Of a DNA stretch of 8,658 nucleotides, positions 6,176 through 8,658 are shown piece after piece. Origin of the DNA: CAZGSG01 sp964528095 (GTDB lineage: Bacteria; Bacteroidota; Bacteroidia; Chitinophagales; Chitinophagaceae); assembly GCA_964528095.1 (NCBI GenBank), contig CAZGSG010000252.1, positions 1-8,658 on the forward strand. The letters run 5' to 3'. The translations under genes and the position numbers were made by a program. The notes under the pieces were generated by a model. It worked only from the letters and a program-made list of their open reading frames with translations. It was not told the origin of the DNA and ran no database searches. Position 1 is the first letter of the stretch. Each line of letters begins with the position of its first letter.

Positions 6176-6790
6176 ATGCAACCTGATATCATCACAATTC
6201 CCGGGTATAAAGTAAATGAATACTTACTGGTACTTAGACCGCATGATGAGCTATGGAATAAGATCATGGAAGTAAAAAAAGAATTTGGAGATAAATATGA
6301 TGCGCCGCAGGCTAAATGGGGTCAACCTCATATTACATTGGTGAATTATGTGCAATATGAAATGATGGAAGAAAAGATAGTAAACCGGCTGAAAAATGTT
6401 GCTATGGCTCAATATCCTTTTAAGATCGAGTTAAAGGAATTCGGAAGCTTTCCCTCTCATACCATTTACATTAATGTGGCTACAAAAATCCCTTTGCAAA
6501 ATCTTGTAAAAGAGATCCGCCAGGAAACACAACGCCTGATGAAACTCAATACAGACAATAAACCGCATTTTATTATGGAGCCTCATCTCACTATCTCACG
6601 AAAACTAAAACCCTGGCAATACGAGAAGGGCTGGCTGGAATACAGTAACAGGCATTTCTCCGGTCGCTTTATTGCTCATGAGATGATCTTATTAAAAAGA
6701 CCTGTCGGCGAACTGAAATACCACCGGGTAGCACGATTTGAATTTAAGAATATGCCGGTCACAATAAAACAGGGAGAATTATTTGGGTAA
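6176..6790 (+). CDS. 2H phosphoesterase copy 2, with C-terminal clamp-binding-like tail
   Basis: The 204-residue protein is a paralogue of the preceding gene, with HIT at 52-54 (QPHITLVNY) and HLT at 137-139 (EPHLTISRKL). Both catalytic His-x-Thr pairs are therefore intact. Similar length, matching strand order and a shared HLxI[SA]RKL block support tandem duplication, although the two have diverged widely. The last nine residues are TIKQGELFG; Q199-F203 fits Q-x-x-L-F, the bacterial sliding-clamp-binding pattern, and closely matches the tail of the DUF72 protein. No strong Shine-Dalgarno sequence precedes the ATG at 6176, consistent with translation coupled to copy 1. Enzyme class is well supported; substrate and clamp binding are not shown. 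Confidence 0.9.
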   Translation: MQPDIITIPGYKVNEYLLVLRPHDELWNKIMEVKKEFGDKYDAPQAKWGQPHITLVNYVQYEMMEEKIVNRLKNVAMAQYPFKIELKEFGSFPSHTIYINVATKIPLQNLVKEIRQETQRLMKLNTDNKPHFIMEPHLTISRKLKPWQYEKGWLEYSNRHFSGRFIAHEMILLKRPVGELKYHRVARFEFKNMPVTIKQGELFG

Positions 6791-6922
6791 GAGATGAAAA
6801 AATAAAATAGAGAATAAATGAGCAAGACCTGTGTTCCTGGTCAAACGTAGAAATCAATATATGGATATCAAAAAATGAAGACCCGTTTTTAATCTTACCC
6901 TAACAAACCCTATCCAAACCAG

Positions 6923-6969
6923 CATATGCCAATGCAGGATCCGACTATCATGCATTGGCGATAAATATG
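6923..6969 (+). repeat. Nested hairpin (possible terminator or RNA structure)
   Basis: GCCAATGCA (6928-6936) pairs perfectly with TGCATTGGC (6951-6959). After one G-A mismatch the pairing continues with GAT (6938-6940) and ATC (6947-6949) around the six-base loop CCGACT. Outside the stem, CATAT (6923-6927) can pair with ATATG (6965-6969) across a bulge. Only four T follow, so it is a poor intrinsic terminator; a regulatory hairpin is equally possible. Confidence 0.5.
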
Positions 6970-7026
6970 TTTTAGAAATGAACACAGGTGAGTGCCATAT
7001 CCCTGAAGCCGAACGATGAAAATGAT

Positions 7027-7087
7027 AATATGCCGGCCGGATAATAATTTCTCTGCTGGGGGCTGAGCGGGTTCATATTAACCGGCC
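7027..7087 (+). other. Interleaved inverted repeats, possible pseudoknot
   Basis: AATATG (7027-7032) can pair with CATATT (7074-7079), and GGCCGG (7035-7040) with CCGGCC (7082-7087). The order a-b-a'-b' is that of an H-type pseudoknot. Arms of six bases are short and could be coincidental, but the GC pair is strong and the element lies 81 bases before the radical SAM start. Confidence 0.25.
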
Positions 7088-7116
7088 TGGCCTGCAGATC
7101 ATCTGACCCTATTTAA

Positions 7117-7131
7117 AAAGCGGGCCGCTTT
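7117..7131. promoter_or_regulatory. GC-rich palindrome AAAGCGG-G-CCGCTTT upstream of radical SAM gene
   Basis: The seven-base arms 7117-7123 and 7125-7131 are exact reverse complements around a single G. The site lies 37 bases before the ATG at 7169, a reasonable operator position. No T-run follows, so it is unlikely to be a terminator. Confidence 0.4.
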
Positions 7132-7168
7132 GAGTATATCTTAAGGCCATCCCGATAAAACATACCTT

Positions 7169-8278
7169 ATGTCAACAAAACTTCAGCAGGACCATTTTAA
7201 AGTTGCTGCAAAAGATAAAGAAGAGTCCCAGCAATACCTGCAGGGGCGCGGAGCGCAGATCAATACAAAAAACAGGTTTCTGAAAAACGAGACCACCCGC
7301 GAACATATCGAAGGAATCGATGACTGGTCGGAAGATAATATACCCACGCAATATCTCGAGCAGGAATCAAAAACCATTGTCAATAAAGTAGAAAGCCCTG
7401 ATGTGGGCATGGCCTATAGTATGAACGCATACGCGGGTTGTGAGCATGGCTGTATTTATTGTTATGCCCGGAATGTGCATGAATACTGGGGATATAGTGC
7501 GGGGCTTGATTTTGAAAGAAAGATCATCGTGAAAAAAAATGCGGCGCAATTATTACGCAAACAATTAATGCATCCAAAATGGGAAGTAATGCCGATCATG
7601 CTGAGCGGGAATACGGATTGTTATCAACCCGCGGAGCAAAAATACCGGCTCACCAGGGCATTGTTAGAAGTATGTAATGAATTTAACCAGCCGGTAGGTA
7701 TTCTTACAAAAAATGCCTGGATCATTAAAGACAAGGATATTTTACAGGAGATGGCAAAAAAAAGACTGGTGTCGGCAATGGTCTCCATCACCTCTTTCAA
7801 CGAAGATCTGCGCAGGGTAATGGAGCCCCGGACCACTACCGCAAAACAACGATTGAAAGTAATAGAAGAACTAAGCGGCGCGGGTATCAGGATGGGCGTA
7901 ATGATGGGACCAATGATACCCGGGCTGAATGATCACGAGATGCAGCGGATCATGAAAGCCGCTGCGGATGTAGGCGCTACGTTTACCGCTTATACATTCA
8001 TTCGTTTAAATGGAGCAATAAAATTTTTATTCCACGACTGGTTATTCAAGAACTTTCCTGACCGTGCCGATAAGGTTTGGCACCAGATCGAACAAAGCCA
8101 TGATGGTAAAGTAAATGATACACGCTGGGGTGTGCGTATGCGCGGGGAAGGAAGCATTGCGCAGATCGTGGCGCAGCAATACAAAAAATATGGAAAACTG
8201 TATGGCATGAATGCAGAACGATGGGAATTGGATACGACAATTTTCAGAAGGCCGGGAGAACAAGGGAAATTATTTTGA
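7169..8278 (+). CDS. PA0069-type radical SAM protein, spore photoproduct lyase-related, with QGKLF tail
   Basis: The 369-residue protein is a radical S-adenosylmethionine enzyme of the PA0069 group. The [4Fe-4S] site is C91-x3-C95-x2-C98 (AGCEHGCIYCYAR). The preceding MNAYAGC and the following HEYWGYSAGLDFERKI block are typical of this branch. The SAM-barrel segments SITSFNEDLRRVMEPRT and GVMMGPMIPGLND resemble those of spore photoproduct lyase (SplB), the enzyme that directly reverses the spore thymine photoproduct. PA0069-type proteins have no established substrate that I know of, so a repair role is only suggested by kinship and context. An N-terminal extension of about 80 residues (QGRGAQ...FLKN) is family-typical. 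The protein ends QGKLF (365-369), again fitting the clamp-binding pattern. It follows the 2H pair on the same strand after 378 bases and probably has its own promoter. Confidence 0.92.
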   Translation: MSTKLQQDHFKVAAKDKEESQQYLQGRGAQINTKNRFLKNETTREHIEGIDDWSEDNIPTQYLEQESKTIVNKVESPDVGMAYSMNAYAGCEHGCIYCYARNVHEYWGYSAGLDFERKIIVKKNAAQLLRKQLMHPKWEVMPIMLSGNTDCYQPAEQKYRLTRALLEVCNEFNQPVGILTKNAWIIKDKDILQEMAKKRLVSAMVSITSFNEDLRRVMEPRTTTAKQRLKVIEELSGAGIRMGVMMGPMIPGLNDHEMQRIMKAAADVGATFTAYTFIRLNGAIKFLFHDWLFKNFPDRADKVWHQIEQSHDGKVNDTRWGVRMRGEGSIAQIVAQQYKKYGKLYGMNAERWELDTTIFRRPGEQGKLF

Positions 8279-8364
8279 AAATAGAAGGGATATTAAATCC
8301 ACCGGTTGAATAGTGGAATTAGTTGCAGTAAAACGGCCATTCAAATTAAAAAATGTCTCTGCCG

Positions 8365-8379
8365 TATAAACCGTTTATA
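8365..8379. promoter_or_regulatory. Palindrome TATAAA-CCG-TTTATA
   Basis: Six-base arms 8365-8370 and 8374-8379 are exact reverse complements around CCG. The TAAA-N3-TTTA core is shared with the dyad in the umuD/2H promoter (5507-5519). No adjacent gene start is visible in the window, so the role is unknown. Confidence 0.25.
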
Positions 8380-8581
8380 ACAATGAATAAGATATAGAAA
8401 AATCATTGACCTGGAATAGGGGTAAATCCTGTTCTGTATAGCAGGTACAAACGGAACCCTGGAACCAATATAAGCCGGCTCTCACACAATGAATGTACGG
8501 TGCTCCTTCGATATAACCACTGACCTACGACTGAATTAACACAGCTTAAACACAGGTCTCACCCAGGATTTCTGTGGGTAT

Positions 8582-8636
8582 GATCTGGGTTTGATCTGGG
8601 TGAGATCTGGGTGAGATCTGGGTTTGATCTGGGTTA
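8582..8636 (+). repeat. Five 11-bp tandem repeats GATCTGGGTNN
   Basis: Five consecutive units share GATCTGGGT and end in TT, GA, GA, TT and TA. The period is exactly 11 bases, close to one helical turn. TCTCACCCAG at 8557-8566 is the perfect reverse complement of CTGGGTGAGA at 8596-8605 and 8607-8616, so the array can fold back on an upstream inverted copy. No gene overlaps it. Confidence 0.9.
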
Positions 8637-8658
8637 GTACCTTATTAACATCGAACAA

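Larger units (their letters stand above)
6791..7168 (+). other. 378-base non-coding stretch with several dyads before the radical SAM gene
   Basis: I see no credible gene here. It contains a long hairpin at 6923-6969, a possible pseudoknot arrangement at 7027-7087 and a GC-rich palindrome at 7117-7131, each listed separately. No promoter of the TTTG/TAnnTTTG type was recognised. It may hold the end of the 2H operon transcript and a long leader for the radical SAM gene, or a small structured RNA. Confidence 0.4.
8279..8658. other. 380-base non-coding tail of the window
   Basis: No convincing gene is visible. It contains a weak TCCAC/GTGGA stem just after the radical SAM gene (8298-8317), a TATAAA-CCG-TTTATA palindrome (8365-8379), and the GATCTGGGT tandem repeat array with an upstream inverted copy. 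The weak stem has no T-run and is not called a terminator. Confidence 0.5.

Noticed and set aside
8582..8636. CRISPR array
   Set aside because: The units are contiguous 11-mers without spacers, and no cas gene is present.

Overview
The window looks like a chromosomal segment of a Bacteroidota bacterium, most likely from the Chitinophagaceae or a related family. This rests on family resemblance and style, not on a database match: moderately AT-rich DNA with GC-richer genes, weak or absent Shine-Dalgarno sequences, a TAnnTTTG-like promoter element, a secreted S1 sulfatase, and Bacteroidota-type versions of DUF72, UmuD and UmuC. No rRNA, tRNA or CRISPR array was seen.

Layout: (1) 1-981, minus strand: 5' part of a secreted sulfatase, cut by the window edge. 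(2) 1037-1960, plus strand: DUF72 (YecE-like) protein, divergent from the sulfatase and convergent with the next block. (3) 5439-1966, minus strand: umuD-like gene, a REP-associated tyrosine transposase with an inverted pair of REP hairpins, umuC (Y-family DNA polymerase), and an RNase Z-like metallo-beta-lactamase protein. (4) 5557-6790, plus strand: two tandem 2H phosphoesterases (2'-5' RNA ligase/LigT superfamily), divergent from umuD across a 117-bp regulatory region. (5) 6791-7168: a structured non-coding stretch. (6) 7169-8278, plus strand: PA0069-type radical SAM protein, related to spore photoproduct lyase. (7) 8279-8658: non-coding, ending in five 11-bp tandem repeats.

The most interesting reading is a UmuDC-centred DNA-damage locus whose accessory enzymes may dock on the replication sliding clamp. 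The DUF72 protein, the second 2H phosphoesterase and the radical SAM protein end in QGKMFG, QGELFG and QGKLF. UmuC carries QGNLF where E. coli UmuC has its beta-clamp motif QLNLF. All four fit the Q-x-x-[LM]-F clamp-binding pattern, and in three of them it forms the last five or six residues. That would physically link poorly characterised protein families to lesion bypass. The UmuD-like protein lacks both catalytic dyad residues (Ser to Ala, Lys to Arg), so it should not self-cleave. A REP transposase now separates umuD from umuC. The clamp link and the system as a whole are inference; the motifs and substitutions are read directly from the sequence.
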